Assembly (NCBI RefSeq): GCF_032116555.1
Contig: NZ_CP134949.1
Location: 1,984,001 to 2,048,000, forward strand
Source: Halobaculum sp. XH14
GTDB taxonomy: Archaea > Halobacteriota > Halobacteria > Halobacteriales > Haloferacaceae
Length of the DNA stretch: 64,000 bases
Direction of reading: 5' to 3'
Shown here in pieces: positions 8,467 to 16,905 of this stretch (position 1 is the first letter of the stretch; every line of letters starts with the position of its first letter). Both the position numbers and the translations under genes were made by a program. The notes under the pieces were generated by a model that did no database searches, had not been told where the DNA came from, and saw only the letters and a program-made list of their open reading frames with translations.

Positions 8467-10392
8467 ATGAGCCGACCCGGCGGCGACGCGGTCACGCCGG
8501 GGGACTCGTCCCCCCGACCCGTCGAGGTGAGCGTCGTCCTCCCCGCCTACGACGAGGAGCGGACCATCGAGTCCACGGTGCGGACGACCGTCGAGACGCT
8601 CTCGGCGTTCCTCCCGGCGAACGCCTTCGAGGTCATCGTCGCCGAGGACGGCTGCTCGGACCGGACGCCCCAGATCGCCGACCGCCTCGCGGCCGAGGAC
8701 GAGCGCGTCCGCCACTTCCACAGCGAGCAGCGCCTCGGTCGGGGCGGCGCGCTGGAGTTCGCGTTCGAGCGGGCCGCGGGGGACACGCTGGTCTACTTCG
8801 ACACCGACCTCGCCACGGACATGCGCCACCTCGAGGAGCTCGTGGCGACCGTCCGGTCGGGCGAGGCCGACGTGGCGACGGGGTCCCGTTGGATGCCCGG
8901 ACGGGAGGCAGATCGCCCCCCAGAGCGTGGCGTGCCGTCCCGCGGGTTCAACCTCCTCGTACGAACCGTCCTGCGGTCGGACCTCCGGGACCACCAGTGC
9001 GGGTTCAAGGCGCTCTCGCGGGAGGCGTTCGACCGCCTGCAGGGCGACGTCGAGGACGAGCACTGGTTCTGGGACACGGAACTGCTCGTGCGCGCCCAGC
9101 GGAGCGGCCTGGCGGTCGCGGAGTTCCCCGTGGACTGGGAGCCGAAAGGTGACTCGAAGGTCGATCTCGTCCGCGACGTGTTCGGCATGGGGAGCCAGAT
9201 CCTCCGGCTCTGGTGGCAGCTCTCGGTCACCCCGCGCATCACCCGCGGCCGGACGGTCGGTGCCGGCGTCCTGCTCACGCTCGTCGCGCTCGCGCTGATG
9301 ACGCTGTACCTCGACCCGACAGCCGTGTTCGACGCCTTCGGGCGAGCCGACCTGACCCTGGTCGCGGCGGCGGCCGCCGTCTACGTGCTGTCCTGGCCGC
9401 TCCGGGGGCTGCGCTACCGCGACATCCTCTCGGAACTGGGCTACCGGGAGACGCTGGGCTTTCTCACCGGCGCGGTGTTCATCAGCCAGACCGGCAACCT
9501 CGTGTTCCCCGCACGCGCGGGCGACGCGGTCCGGGCGTACGTCGTGAAAGCCCGTCGCGGAATCCCGTACCCGACCGGCTTCGCATCGCTCGCGGCGGAA
9601 CGCGTGTTCGACCTGCTGACGATCACCGCGATGGCCGGCGCGGTGCTGCTCGGACTGCTGGCGACCGGCAGCACGGGTGATCTCGCCGCGGCGGTCTCGG
9701 GCAACGTCTCGGGCGACGTGGTCACCGCGGGCGCGATCAGGACCGCAGTCCGCGTCGCGGCAGCCGTGGGCGTCGCCGCCGCCGTCGGGATGTTCGTCAT
9801 CATCGCCTCGACCCGGACCGAGCGCAACTACGTCCGGGAGGTCGTCGGCCGGTTCTCCTCGGACTCGTACGTCGACTACGTCGCGGGCGTCATCGAGGAG
9901 TTCGTCGAGGGCGTCCAGACCGTCGCCGGCCGGCGGGGCTCGTTCCTGCGCGTGAGCGGCGAGTCGGTCGCCATCTGGTCGCTCGACGTCGTCACCGCGC
10001 TGCTGGTGCTGGCCGCGTTCCCGGACGCCGCCGCGTCGATGGGCACCGGCCAGCTGGTCGCGGTCGGCTTCTTCGCCGTCTCGGTCGGCAACCTCGCGAA
10101 GGTACTCCCGCTCTCGCCGGGCGGGATCGGCCTCTACGAGGCGGCGTTCACGGCGTTCGTCGTCGCGCTCGGCGGCGTCGCCGCGCCGGTCGCCTTCGCC
10201 GCGGCGGTGCTCGACCACGCGGTCAAGAACGCCGTCACGGTGGTCGGCGGCGTCGGCTCGATGCTCGGGCTGAACGTCTCGCTCACGGCCGCGGTCGAGG
10301 AGACGGAGGAACTCGACTCCGACGATGACGTGGACGCGGAGGTCGACGGTGACCCGGACGTCGAGAGCGACGTGGACGTCACCGACGACTGA
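8467..10392 (+). CDS. AglD-like glycosyltransferase with LPG-synthase-type membrane domain
   Basis: A 641-aa fusion. Residues about 20-260 are a GT2 glycosyltransferase (VSVVLPAYDEERTIESTV, nucleotide/metal-binding VYFDTDLATD, DHQCGFKALSR) of the dolichyl-phosphate sugar synthase type. From about residue 265 there are several membrane helices of the UPF0104/lysylphosphatidylglycerol-synthase family, with FPARAGDAVRAYV and LPLSPGGIGLYEAAF typical of it. This is the architecture of AglD of Haloferax volcanii, which helps to decorate the S-layer glycoprotein. The tail is highly acidic. ATG 8467 is chosen because the GT domain starts soon after and the sequence before it is arginine-rich. It is not in an agl cluster here, which matches the known scattering of aglD. 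Confidence 0.85.
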   Translation: MSRPGGDAVTPGDSSPRPVEVSVVLPAYDEERTIESTVRTTVETLSAFLPANAFEVIVAEDGCSDRTPQIADRLAAEDERVRHFHSEQRLGRGGALEFAFERAAGDTLVYFDTDLATDMRHLEELVATVRSGEADVATGSRWMPGREADRPPERGVPSRGFNLLVRTVLRSDLRDHQCGFKALSREAFDRLQGDVEDEHWFWDTELLVRAQRSGLAVAEFPVDWEPKGDSKVDLVRDVFGMGSQILRLWWQLSVTPRITRGRTVGAGVLLTLVALALMTLYLDPTAVFDAFGRADLTLVAAAAAVYVLSWPLRGLRYRDILSELGYRETLGFLTGAVFISQTGNLVFPARAGDAVRAYVVKARRGIPYPTGFASLAAERVFDLLTITAMAGAVLLGLLATGSTGDLAAAVSGNVSGDVVTAGAIRTAVRVAAAVGVAAAVGMFVIIASTRTERNYVREVVGRFSSDSYVDYVAGVIEEFVEGVQTVAGRRGSFLRVSGESVAIWSLDVVTALLVLAAFPDAAASMGTGQLVAVGFFAVSVGNLAKVLPLSPGGIGLYEAAFTAFVVALGGVAAPVAFAAAVLDHAVKNAVTVVGGVGSMLGLNVSLTAAVEETEELDSDDDVDAEVDGDPDVESDVDVTDD

Positions 10393-10422
10393 CGGCGGAA
10401 CGGGGCGGGAAGAACGCGCGGC

Positions 10423-10842
10423 TCAGTCGTCCGCCGGCGACGCGCTCCCGAGGCGACCTCCACGGTCGTGATCGCCGGTCGCCGCCACGTACGCCATGAG
10501 CAGCATCGAGACGAGCAGGCAGAGGCCCCAGAGGAACGACGTCGGGATAAGCATCGTCACGCCGGCACCCTCGCCGACCCAGATCGTCACCGGGAGCAGC
10601 CACTGGCCGGCGACGAACAGCCCCGTCACCGCGCTCCGGAGGCGTCCGGTGACGCCGAGCGCGGGCACCGCGAAGCCGAGGACGACGGCGAGGATCGAGA
10701 GCACGCCCATGTGTGCGTGGCCGCCGACGAGCCAGCCCGGGACGCCCTGCCCGGACGCGAGGAGCATGTTCTGATACAGTCCGATCGTCATCATCGTGGC
10801 GAGTCCGAGGAACCCGGACGTCTTGAGAATTCGTGTCATCAC
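10423..10842 (-). CDS. Four-helix membrane protein, haloarchaeal
   Basis: A 139-aa protein with about four hydrophobic segments and conserved-looking GGHAHMGVLSILAVVLGF, in which the two histidines could bind a metal or heme. The start could be either of two adjacent ATGs (10842 or 10839). A TATA-like TTTATC lies about 30 nt upstream on the minus strand (near 10870). The HAHMG pattern is reminiscent of heme-copper-type or cytochrome-like membrane helices, but the evidence is too thin to name a function. It is convergent with the aglD-like gene. Confidence 0.7.
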   Translation of the reverse strand: MMTRILKTSGFLGLATMMTIGLYQNMLLASGQGVPGWLVGGHAHMGVLSILAVVLGFAVPALGVTGRLRSAVTGLFVAGQWLLPVTIWVGEGAGVTMLIPTSFLWGLCLLVSMLLMAYVAATGDHDRGGRLGSASPADD

Positions 10843-10919
10843 TCGTCGGGAGGTGACAACGACAACTGATAAATGTGAGTGAATTTCTGCAGGGCGGCGA
10901 CGGTGAAACCGAACGTCGC

Positions 10920-11444
10920 TCAGTAGAGTGAGCTTACGAACGGGCCGAGCGCGCCGGCGACCGCGGTGGTGAGCGCTCCCGTCCGGTCGATGCGACCGCC
11001 CGTGAGCGCGCCCGCTGCCCCCTGCCGTCTCGCCACGTCGTCCTCGCCGAGCGTTTCGTCCATCACCGGGCCGAGTTCCTCGCCCTCGCGGACGCGGCTG
11101 GCGATGTCATCCGGGAGGACGAGGCTCGGTCCCGCGCCGTCCCCCCGGCGGTCGCCGTCCGTGACGGCGGCCCACATGACGAGCAGGAGGTCGCCCTCGG
11201 GGCCAGGCGCGACGCCGCCCTCGATGCCGACTGCGAGGTCGTACCCCTCGGCGAGGACCGCCTCCGCGCGGTTTCTCGCGCCGGTACGCGTCTCGCCGTG
11301 CCCGGACGGCTGCTCGGGCACGCCCGAGGGGACCGGACACGCTTCGACTGCCGCGTCGGTCCCGAACGCGTCGGCCTCGCTCGTCAGTACCGCCCTCGTC
11401 GCCTCGATCTTGACCGGGTTCCCCGACCCGACGCCGACTCGCAT
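10920..11444 (-). CDS. yjjX: Inosine/xanthosine triphosphatase (YjjX/DUF84 family)
   Basis: A 174-aa non-canonical purine NTP phosphatase that removes ITP/XTP from the nucleotide pool. Family signatures are the N terminus VGVGSGNPVKIEATRAV, the GHGETRTGARNRAEAVL segment, and AVGIEGGV followed by the hydrophobic strand. The length is normal for the family. The start ATG 11444 sits directly at the conserved N terminus. It lies 75 nt downstream of the BtuF-like gene on the same strand and could be cotranscribed with it. Confidence 0.88.
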   Translation of the reverse strand: MRVGVGSGNPVKIEATRAVLTSEADAFGTDAAVEACPVPSGVPEQPSGHGETRTGARNRAEAVLAEGYDLAVGIEGGVAPGPEGDLLLVMWAAVTDGDRRGDGAGPSLVLPDDIASRVREGEELGPVMDETLGEDDVARRQGAAGALTGGRIDRTGALTTAVAGALGPFVSSLY

Positions 11445-11519
11445 CGAGTGTGAGACGGGAGTGCGGGGAGGTGTGTGTTACGGTCGCGGCCCCGGCGCGT
11501 CCGTCGGGGACGCCGGCCC

Positions 11520-12281
11520 TCAGTCGTCGTCCCCCTCGTCGACGTCGACCCCGTGGAGTCGTTCGGCGAGCCCCTCGATGCCGTCGACGAGTCGGGGGCT
11601 CGGCTGGTTCAACAGGTCGTCGTCGACGACGTGGACCTCGGCGTCGAGCTCCCAGTCGCGCTCCTCGAGGACGGACGGGTCCGACCGATCGCCGGAGCCG
11701 CAGACGTGGAGGACGACGTGGTCGGGGTCGGCGTCGGGGACCTTCTCCGGGCCGACCTCGTGCGAGCGGTCGCCCGGTTCGGTGAACGGGTAGCGGCCGC
11801 CGGCCGCGACGACGGCGTCCGGGACCCAGTTGCCGGCCGCCATCGGCGGGTCGGACCACTCCTCGCAGTAGACGACGGGTCGGTCGCGCCCGGCGACGGC
11901 GTCCCGGACGCGACGGACTCGCGTCCGACACTCCCGGACGAGCCGGTCGCCGTCCCCGGGGCGACCGACCGCCTCGCCGACGGCCGCGATGGACTCAAAC
12001 ACGTCCGCGAGCGTCGACGGCTCACGGTGGTGAACGTCGAGCCCCCGCCCCCGGAGTTCGTCCCGGAGCTCACGCTGGAGCGGGTCGTTCGTCAGGACGA
12101 CGTCCGGGTCCAGCGCGGCGACTCGGTCCGGGTCGGCGTTCAACCAGCCCCCGAGCGACGCGGCCTCGTCGTACCCGCAGTGAGCAGTCACCCCCACGAG
12201 CGACTCGGCCGCGCCCATCTCGACCAGGGTCGCGGTCGCGCTCGGGGCGAGCGAGACGGTCCGAGTCGCCGGGTCGCACAT
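11520..12281 (-). CDS. BtuF-like helical-backbone metal receptor, no signal peptide
   Basis: A 253-aa protein of the periplasmic-binding-protein class III fold used for cobalamin and iron-chelate capture. RTVSLAPSATATLVEMG at the N terminus, LDPDVVLTNDP, and WSDPPMAAGNWVPDAVVAAGG are typical of cobalamin-binding BtuF-like members. Unlike transport-associated members it has neither signal peptide nor lipobox: residue 1 is only a few residues from the first beta strand. No ABC permease or ATPase lies nearby. A cytoplasmic cobamide-binding or sensing role is possible. The family call is good, the role is unknown. Confidence 0.8.
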   Translation of the reverse strand: MCDPATRTVSLAPSATATLVEMGAAESLVGVTAHCGYDEAASLGGWLNADPDRVAALDPDVVLTNDPLQRELRDELRGRGLDVHHREPSTLADVFESIAAVGEAVGRPGDGDRLVRECRTRVRRVRDAVAGRDRPVVYCEEWSDPPMAAGNWVPDAVVAAGGRYPFTEPGDRSHEVGPEKVPDADPDHVVLHVCGSGDRSDPSVLEERDWELDAEVHVVDDDLLNQPSPRLVDGIEGLAERLHGVDVDEGDDD

Positions 12282-12373
12282 ACCGACTGGTAACGAGGTG
12301 GGTTGAAATAGGTCACGTTACGTGATGACACGACCCGTAGACGGCGGGGTGCTCTCGCGCTCGAAACCGTTTG

Positions 12374-12381
12374 GTTTATAC
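12374..12381 (+). promoter_or_regulatory. TATA box of tfb
   Basis: GTTTATAC lies about 80 nt before the ATG at 12459, implying a leader of roughly 55-60 nt. Two CCCGGG palindromes (12413-12418 and 12437-12442) lie in the predicted leader. Confidence 0.5.
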
Positions 12382-12458
12382 GTCTGTCTTTCCTCCTTTA
12401 CTTACAGAATTTGCCCGGGCCTTTTTCAGCAGTTACCCGGGAGCATTCGCGCCACCAA

Positions 12459-13427
12459 ATGAGCGAGAAAACATACGCCCGACGGGAGACGACCGAGCGG
12501 GAGACGGCGACGGAGGAAACGGCCGACGAGACGCTCGCGTGTCCGGAGTGTAGCGGCAACGTCATCCAGGACGAGGAGCACGGCGAGACGGTCTGTGCGG
12601 AGTGTGGACTCGTCATCGAGGAGGACTCGGTCGACCGCGGGCCCGAGTGGCGCGCGTTCGACGCCGCCGAGAAGGACAAGAAGAGCCGCGTCGGCGCCCC
12701 GACGACGAACACGATGCACGACAAGGGGCTCTCGACGAACATCGACTGGCGCGACCAGGACGCCTACGGCCGGTCGCTCGGCTCCCGGCAGCGCCAGAAG
12801 ATGCGTCGGCTCCGCAAGTGGAACGAGCGCTTCCGCACCCGCGACTCGAAGGAGCGGAACCTGAAGCAGGCGCTCGGCGAGATCGACCGGATGGCGAGCG
12901 CCCAAGGGCTCCCGGACAACGTCCGCGAGACCGCGTCAGTCATTTACCGCCGCGCGCTCGAGGAGGACCTGCTTCCCGGCCGCTCCATCGAGGGCGTCTC
13001 CACCGCGTGTACGTACGCCGCCGCCCGGATGGCCGGCGTGCCGCGCTCGCTCGACGAGATCTCGGACGTCTCCCGCGTCGAGAAGGACGAGGTCGCCCGC
13101 ACCTACCGCTACGTCGTCCGCGAGCTGAAGCTGGAGGTCAAGCCCGCGGACCCCGAGCAGTACGTCCCCCGGTTCGCGTCCGCGCTGGGTCTCTCGGAGG
13201 AGGCCGAGCGCCGCGCGAAACAGCTCCTGAAGAACGCCAAGGAGAAGGGCGTCCACTCGGGCAAGTCGCCCGTCGGGCTCGCGGCCGCCGCGGTGTACGC
13301 CGCCGCGCTGCTCACCAACGAGAAGACGACGCAGGCGGCCGTCTCGGAGGTCGCCGACATCTCCGAGGTCACCATCCGGAACCGCTACCACGAGCTGCTC
13401 GAGGCCGAGGAAGGCCTCGTCGCGTAA
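12459..13427 (+). CDS. tfb: Transcription initiation factor IIB (TFB)
   Basis: A 322-aa archaeal TFB that recruits RNA polymerase to TBP-bound promoters. It has an N-terminal zinc ribbon (LACPECSGNV and ETVCAECGLV, two CxxC pairs), the B-finger region, and two cyclin-like repeats (about residues 125-215 and 220-315, the latter ending AAAVYAAALLTNEKTTQAAVS and IRNRYHELLE). ATG 12459 is preferred over an upstream in-frame codon because the protein proper begins MSEKTYARRE. Halobacteria usually carry several tfb genes, so which paralogue this is cannot be told from one window. Confidence 0.96.
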   Translation: MSEKTYARRETTERETATEETADETLACPECSGNVIQDEEHGETVCAECGLVIEEDSVDRGPEWRAFDAAEKDKKSRVGAPTTNTMHDKGLSTNIDWRDQDAYGRSLGSRQRQKMRRLRKWNERFRTRDSKERNLKQALGEIDRMASAQGLPDNVRETASVIYRRALEEDLLPGRSIEGVSTACTYAAARMAGVPRSLDEISDVSRVEKDEVARTYRYVVRELKLEVKPADPEQYVPRFASALGLSEEAERRAKQLLKNAKEKGVHSGKSPVGLAAAAVYAAALLTNEKTTQAAVSEVADISEVTIRNRYHELLEAEEGLVA

Positions 13428-13494
13428 CGTCCGCGACCCCGGTTCGAACTGGTTCGCGGGAAACCGTTTTGCGCCGCCGTCCCGAGGCCCCGGT

Positions 13495-14184
13495 ATGACC
13501 CTCGACTCGTTTCACCTCGCGGCGGCAACCGCCGACCTCGCCGAGGAGCCGGCGGCCCGCGAGCACGCCGACTGGCTGGAGTTCAGGATGGATCTGGCCG
13601 AGGAGCCGCTCGAATCGCTCGCCGACTACGACGGCGAACTGCCGCTGGTCATCACCAACCGGGCGACGTGGGAGGGCGGCGACGCCCCGCCGTACGAGCG
13701 GCTTGACGCCCTGGTGCGCGCCGTCGAGCACGAGTCGGTCGCGGCCGTCGACGTCGAACTGGCGACCCTCCTGGGTCGTCCGACCGGGACGAACGACGCG
13801 ACCGCCGCCGACCTCGTCGGCGACGCGCGCAACCGCGGCGTGACCGTCGTCGCCTCGGTCCACGACTTCGACGGAACGCCCGACCCCCGGACGCTGGATT
13901 CGCTCCTCTCGGCCGCGGCCGCCGCGGGGGACGTGGGAAAACTGGCGACGAGAGCGGGGAATCGGGCGGACTCGCTCGCGCTGCTCTCCGCGACCCACCG
14001 CGCTACCGAACGCGGCGAGACGGTGGCGACGATGGCGATGGGCGAGGCGGGAAAACACACCAGGGCGGTCGCGCCGGTGTACGGATCACGCATCGGCTAC
14101 GCGCCGGTCCGCGCCGAGGCCGCGACCGCGCCCGGCCAGTACGACCTGGCGACGTTGCGGAAGCTCGTCGATCGACTGCAGTGA
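13495..14184 (+). CDS. aroD: Type I 3-dehydroquinate dehydratase
   Basis: Third step of the shikimate pathway: 3-dehydroquinate to 3-dehydroshikimate via a Schiff base. The family motifs are present in order: WLEFRMD, VASVHDFDGTP with the catalytic His, VGKLAT with the Schiff-base Lys, TMAMGEAGKHTR, and the C-terminal APGQ. It has 229 aa, normal length. A TATA-like CGTTTTGCG (13465-13473) lies about 25 nt upstream of ATG 13495. The DHQ synthase II gene that makes its substrate lies about 1.2 kb downstream on the other strand. Confidence 0.94.
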   Translation: MTLDSFHLAAATADLAEEPAAREHADWLEFRMDLAEEPLESLADYDGELPLVITNRATWEGGDAPPYERLDALVRAVEHESVAAVDVELATLLGRPTGTNDATAADLVGDARNRGVTVVASVHDFDGTPDPRTLDSLLSAAAAAGDVGKLATRAGNRADSLALLSATHRATERGETVATMAMGEAGKHTRAVAPVYGSRIGYAPVRAEAATAPGQYDLATLRKLVDRLQ

Positions 14185-14220
14185 CCGGCGGGCTCGGTCG
14201 ATGACGGCTACGGGAGGAGA

Positions 14221-14502
14221 TCAGGCCGGGACGGAGGTTCGAAGCAGTCCGGCGAGCGTGTCGCCCTCGCGGGTCAGCACGTAACCCCCTTCGCGCTTTT
14301 CGACGAGGCGACCGCGGAGGCGACCGAGGTGGTAGTTGAATCGACCGGTGTCGCTCACCCCGAGGCGGTCACAGAGGACGCTGAACGGGACCGGATCGGA
14401 GTCACCCCCGGCTAGCTCGCGGACGATCCGCAAGCGAGTCTCGTCGCTGAGCAGGTCGAACGTCGACGCCAGCGCCGGCTCGTCCCCTTCACTCGTCGGC
14501 AT
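14221..14502 (-). CDS. ArsR-like winged-helix regulator
   Basis: A 93-aa single winged-helix protein. FDLLSDETRLRIVREL is the helix 1-2 signature of ArsR-type haloarchaeal regulators, and FSVLCDRLGVSDTGRFNYHLGRLRG holds the recognition helix and wing. It has no metal-binding cysteine pair beyond one Cys. Its ATG at 14502 lies inside the last codons of the upstream gene (14-nt overlap), so both are translated from one transcript. A DNA-binding partner or autoregulator of that pair is likely. Confidence 0.8.
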   Translation of the reverse strand: MPTSEGDEPALASTFDLLSDETRLRIVRELAGGDSDPVPFSVLCDRLGVSDTGRFNYHLGRLRGRLVEKREGGYVLTREGDTLAGLLRTSVPA

Positions 14503-15226
14503 CGAGCACCACCTCCGGAACGTCGACCTCGTCCACGGTCGGTCGGCCGTCCTCGCCGCGCGTCCAGGACAGGACGGGGCGGACGCGGTAGGACTCCGCG
14601 CCGTCGGCGAAGGACAGCACCGCCGCGTCGCCGGCGGCGAGGCGGGTGTTCACGCGCTGTCTGTCCCCGGCGTCGAAACTGTTCGCCTCCGCCACGCCCT
14701 TTCCTCGCCTGAGGGCGACGACCTCGATCGAGAGGCCGTCCGGCCCAGTCTCCAGCGCGACGCGGAGCGGAACCGTGGCGGACCCCTCGTCGTCGAGGAA
14801 CGGAAACGCCAGCGTCGCGTCCTCGGCACTGGCGAGCGATTCCACCTCGTCGTCGAGCCCCCCTGGCGCGTCGGCGGCGTCCGGCCGCGGCGGCACGTCG
14901 ATGCCGGCCGATCCGAACGACGACGCGAGCGTGTCGTACACCTTGTTCTGAATCTCGCGCTCGAGGCCGCTCGCAAAGCGGTCCCACCGGTCGCCCCGTT
15001 CCTCGCGGTGCTCGCCGTCCCTCGGGCCCGCCGGCCCGGGCTCGCCGACCGGTCCGCCGGCACGTTCTCCCGGGGAATCGTTCGGCGGCGACTGGCCCCC
15101 CGCTTCGCGGCGCGTTAATCCCCTGTAGAGCACCTCCTCCCAGGAGAGATCGAGCTCCCGCTTCCGGCGCTTCATCCGCTCGAACACCTCGTCGTCGTCG
15201 ACGGTGATCCGTACCTCGCGGGCCAT
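14489..15226 (-). CDS. Ribbon-helix-helix-like DNA-binding protein with C-terminal domain
   Basis: A 245-aa protein from ATG 15226. The N terminus REVRITVDDDEVFERMKRRK followed by ELDLSWEEVLYRGL has the strand-helix-helix layout of ribbon-helix-helix proteins. A Gly/Pro/Glu-rich linker (about 50-80) leads to a mixed alpha/beta domain of about 160 residues that I do not recognise. ATG 15226 is chosen over two earlier in-frame starts because the TATA box would place transcription close to it. The 3' end overlaps the ArsR-like gene. The inverted repeat around its promoter makes autoregulation plausible. Confidence 0.65.
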   Translation of the reverse strand: MAREVRITVDDDEVFERMKRRKRELDLSWEEVLYRGLTRREAGGQSPPNDSPGERAGGPVGEPGPAGPRDGEHREERGDRWDRFASGLEREIQNKVYDTLASSFGSAGIDVPPRPDAADAPGGLDDEVESLASAEDATLAFPFLDDEGSATVPLRVALETGPDGLSIEVVALRRGKGVAEANSFDAGDRQRVNTRLAAGDAAVLSFADGAESYRVRPVLSWTRGEDGRPTVDEVDVPEVVLDADE

Positions 15227-15228
15227 TA

Positions 15229-15288
15229 TGTGAGTCCCCATCATATAAACATATAAATCTTTCGTCTAGAACTCACATGGGACTCACA
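15229..15288. promoter_or_regulatory. Promoter of the RHH gene flanked by a 10-bp inverted repeat
   Basis: TGTGAGTCCC (15229-15238) and GGGACTCACA (15279-15288) are perfect complements. A further ACTCACAT (15271-15278) complements 15228-15235, giving a direct repeat of ACTCACA 11 bp apart on that side. The A/T-rich TATA region (about 15243-15258, TTTATATG on the minus strand) lies between the arms. This is the layout of an operator for a dimeric repressor. Confidence 0.65.
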
Positions 15289-15428
15289 ACGAGGGGCGTT
15301 TCGCCGTTCCCCGACTGTGGGGTCGGGTCAGGTGCGCTCGACGACCTTCGTGCCGAACGATCGAGCCGCGGCTGGACGGGGGAGACGTCGGAGAATCGAG
15401 TTGTCGGGGAGGAACCGTCCGGGGCGTG

Positions 15429-16619
15429 TTACTGCTCGATGATGCTCTCCTCGACTTCCTCGCCGAAGTGGCGCGCGACGTCCTCGTAGTAGACGAGCAC
15501 CTCGTCGCCCTCGGCGAGATCGGTGATGGGGACCCGGCCGCCCGCGGTGGCGACTTTCACCGTCTCGGCGTTCTGGATCAGCGTCTCGATCACGTCCACG
15601 CCGTCCTCGGTCTCGATCTCGGCCTGGACGCGGAACATCGGTCGTTTCTCGATCTTCACGCGCCCGACGATGGCCTCGCGCGTGTTGCCGTTCGTGTCGG
15701 CGACCTGCACCGTGTCGCCGCTGCGGAGTTCGGAGAGGTACTTCGTTCCGCCATCGGGCGTCCGGACGTAGGCGTGGACCGCGCCGGCGTTGACGCGGAA
15801 CGGCCGGGAGGCGACGTACGGCGAGTCGGCCGTCTCGGCGTGGACGAAGAACAGCCCGCGGGACATCGAGCCGACGAGCATCCCCTCGTCATCCTCGAGG
15901 ATGCTCCCGGTGTCGACACAGACCCGGTCGGCAGAGCCCATCTGCTCGACGGCCGTGACGGTCGCGTGCTGGAGGTCGAGCGTCTCCTGTTCGGCCTCGT
16001 CGCGCACCTCGACCGTCCGTCTGATCTCGTCGGGGTCCGCCGTGTCGAGCAGGACGCCCTCCGCGCCGAGTTCGAGCGTCTCGAACGCCGTCCGGGCCTC
16101 CTCGGCGGACGTCACGCCCGCGATGAGCGTCGTGTCGTCGCCGACCCGGGAGATGAGGTTCTCCAGCGGGATGATCTTCCAGTCCTCGCCGACGACCACG
16201 AGGAACTCGGCGTCCAGTGCCGCCTCCTCGGCGAACGTCTCGTACTCGGTGTCGAGGATGCGGACGTACGCGCCCTGCGCCCGGTTGTCCGAGCGGCGGA
16301 GCGTCGTGAGGTCGGCCGAGCCGGAGAGGTCCGAGGGCAGATCGACCGTGCCGTCGCCCTCGCCGTCCTTGCCGACGACGTAGGCGTCCGCGACGGCCTC
16401 GTCGTCACCCTCCGCGTCGTCGATGACGTCCACGTCGGCGTCCGAGCGGAACGCGGCGACGTTGACCGCGCCGAGTTCGCGCACCTTCGCCACGTCGCGC
16501 TCGTCCACGAGCACCCAGTCGACGCCCGCTTCCAGCCCGGCGGTGATGCGGTGTTTCCGTCGCTCCCAGTCGCCCACGCCGTCGTCGGCACGAAGCCAGA
16601 CGCTCCGCTTTCCTGTCAT
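15429..16619 (-). CDS. aroB': 3-dehydroquinate synthase II
   Basis: The archaeal enzyme that converts ADTH to 3-dehydroquinate by oxidative deamination and cyclisation, replacing bacterial AroB. It has 396 aa from ATG 16619, beginning MTGKRSVWLRADD. Family features are EFLVVVGEDWKIIPLENLI, EGVLLDTADPDEI, VCVDTGSILEDDEGMLVG and the conserved RPFRVNAGAVHAYV. It works directly after ADTH synthase (about 17.7-18.5 kb here) and before AroD. Longer in-frame extension upstream is arginine/proline-rich and rejected. No strong TATA box is visible. Confidence 0.93.
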   Translation of the reverse strand: MTGKRSVWLRADDGVGDWERRKHRITAGLEAGVDWVLVDERDVAKVRELGAVNVAAFRSDADVDVIDDAEGDDEAVADAYVVGKDGEGDGTVDLPSDLSGSADLTTLRRSDNRAQGAYVRILDTEYETFAEEAALDAEFLVVVGEDWKIIPLENLISRVGDDTTLIAGVTSAEEARTAFETLELGAEGVLLDTADPDEIRRTVEVRDEAEQETLDLQHATVTAVEQMGSADRVCVDTGSILEDDEGMLVGSMSRGLFFVHAETADSPYVASRPFRVNAGAVHAYVRTPDGGTKYLSELRSGDTVQVADTNGNTREAIVGRVKIEKRPMFRVQAEIETEDGVDVIETLIQNAETVKVATAGGRVPITDLAEGDEVLVYYEDVARHFGEEVEESIIEQ

Positions 16620-16726
16620 TGGGTGTGCCTCACATCCGGGGCGCTTCAACTTGGCGGATGTTCGGTCGCGTACGACGGCTCGACTGTGGCTCGGCTTCCT
16701 AAGGGGCACGTTCACAGCGGGGACGA

Positions 16727-16810
16727 CCTCGAAAGCCCCCGTGCGCTGGAGTCGGTGCGGCCGCTGCGCGAGCCGAGAGCCGGGGGGCTTCCGCGGTCTG
16801 CACCACGGTA
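16727..16810. repeat. Intergenic mosaic repeat, copy A
   Basis: Starts CCTCGAAAGCCCCC (16727-16740), followed 11 nt later by TCGGTGCGGCCGCTG (16752-16766), then AGCCGAGAGCCG and GGCTTCCG. The same two blocks with nearly the same spacing occur at 62153 and 62179. It lies between the aroB' and HAD genes and encodes nothing recognisable. Confidence 0.7.
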
Positions 16811-16870
16811 GCTGCGGTCCGATACGCGTCACACCTTGCCACGTCTAAACCGACTCGGAATCAACAGCAG

Positions 16871-16878
16871 GCTTATCC
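16871..16878 (+). promoter_or_regulatory. TATA box of the HAD gene
   Basis: GCTTATCC is centred about 31 nt before the GTG at 16906. Confidence 0.45.
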
Positions 16879-16905
16879 CACTCACCAGCCTCCCACCAAC
16901 CAGAA

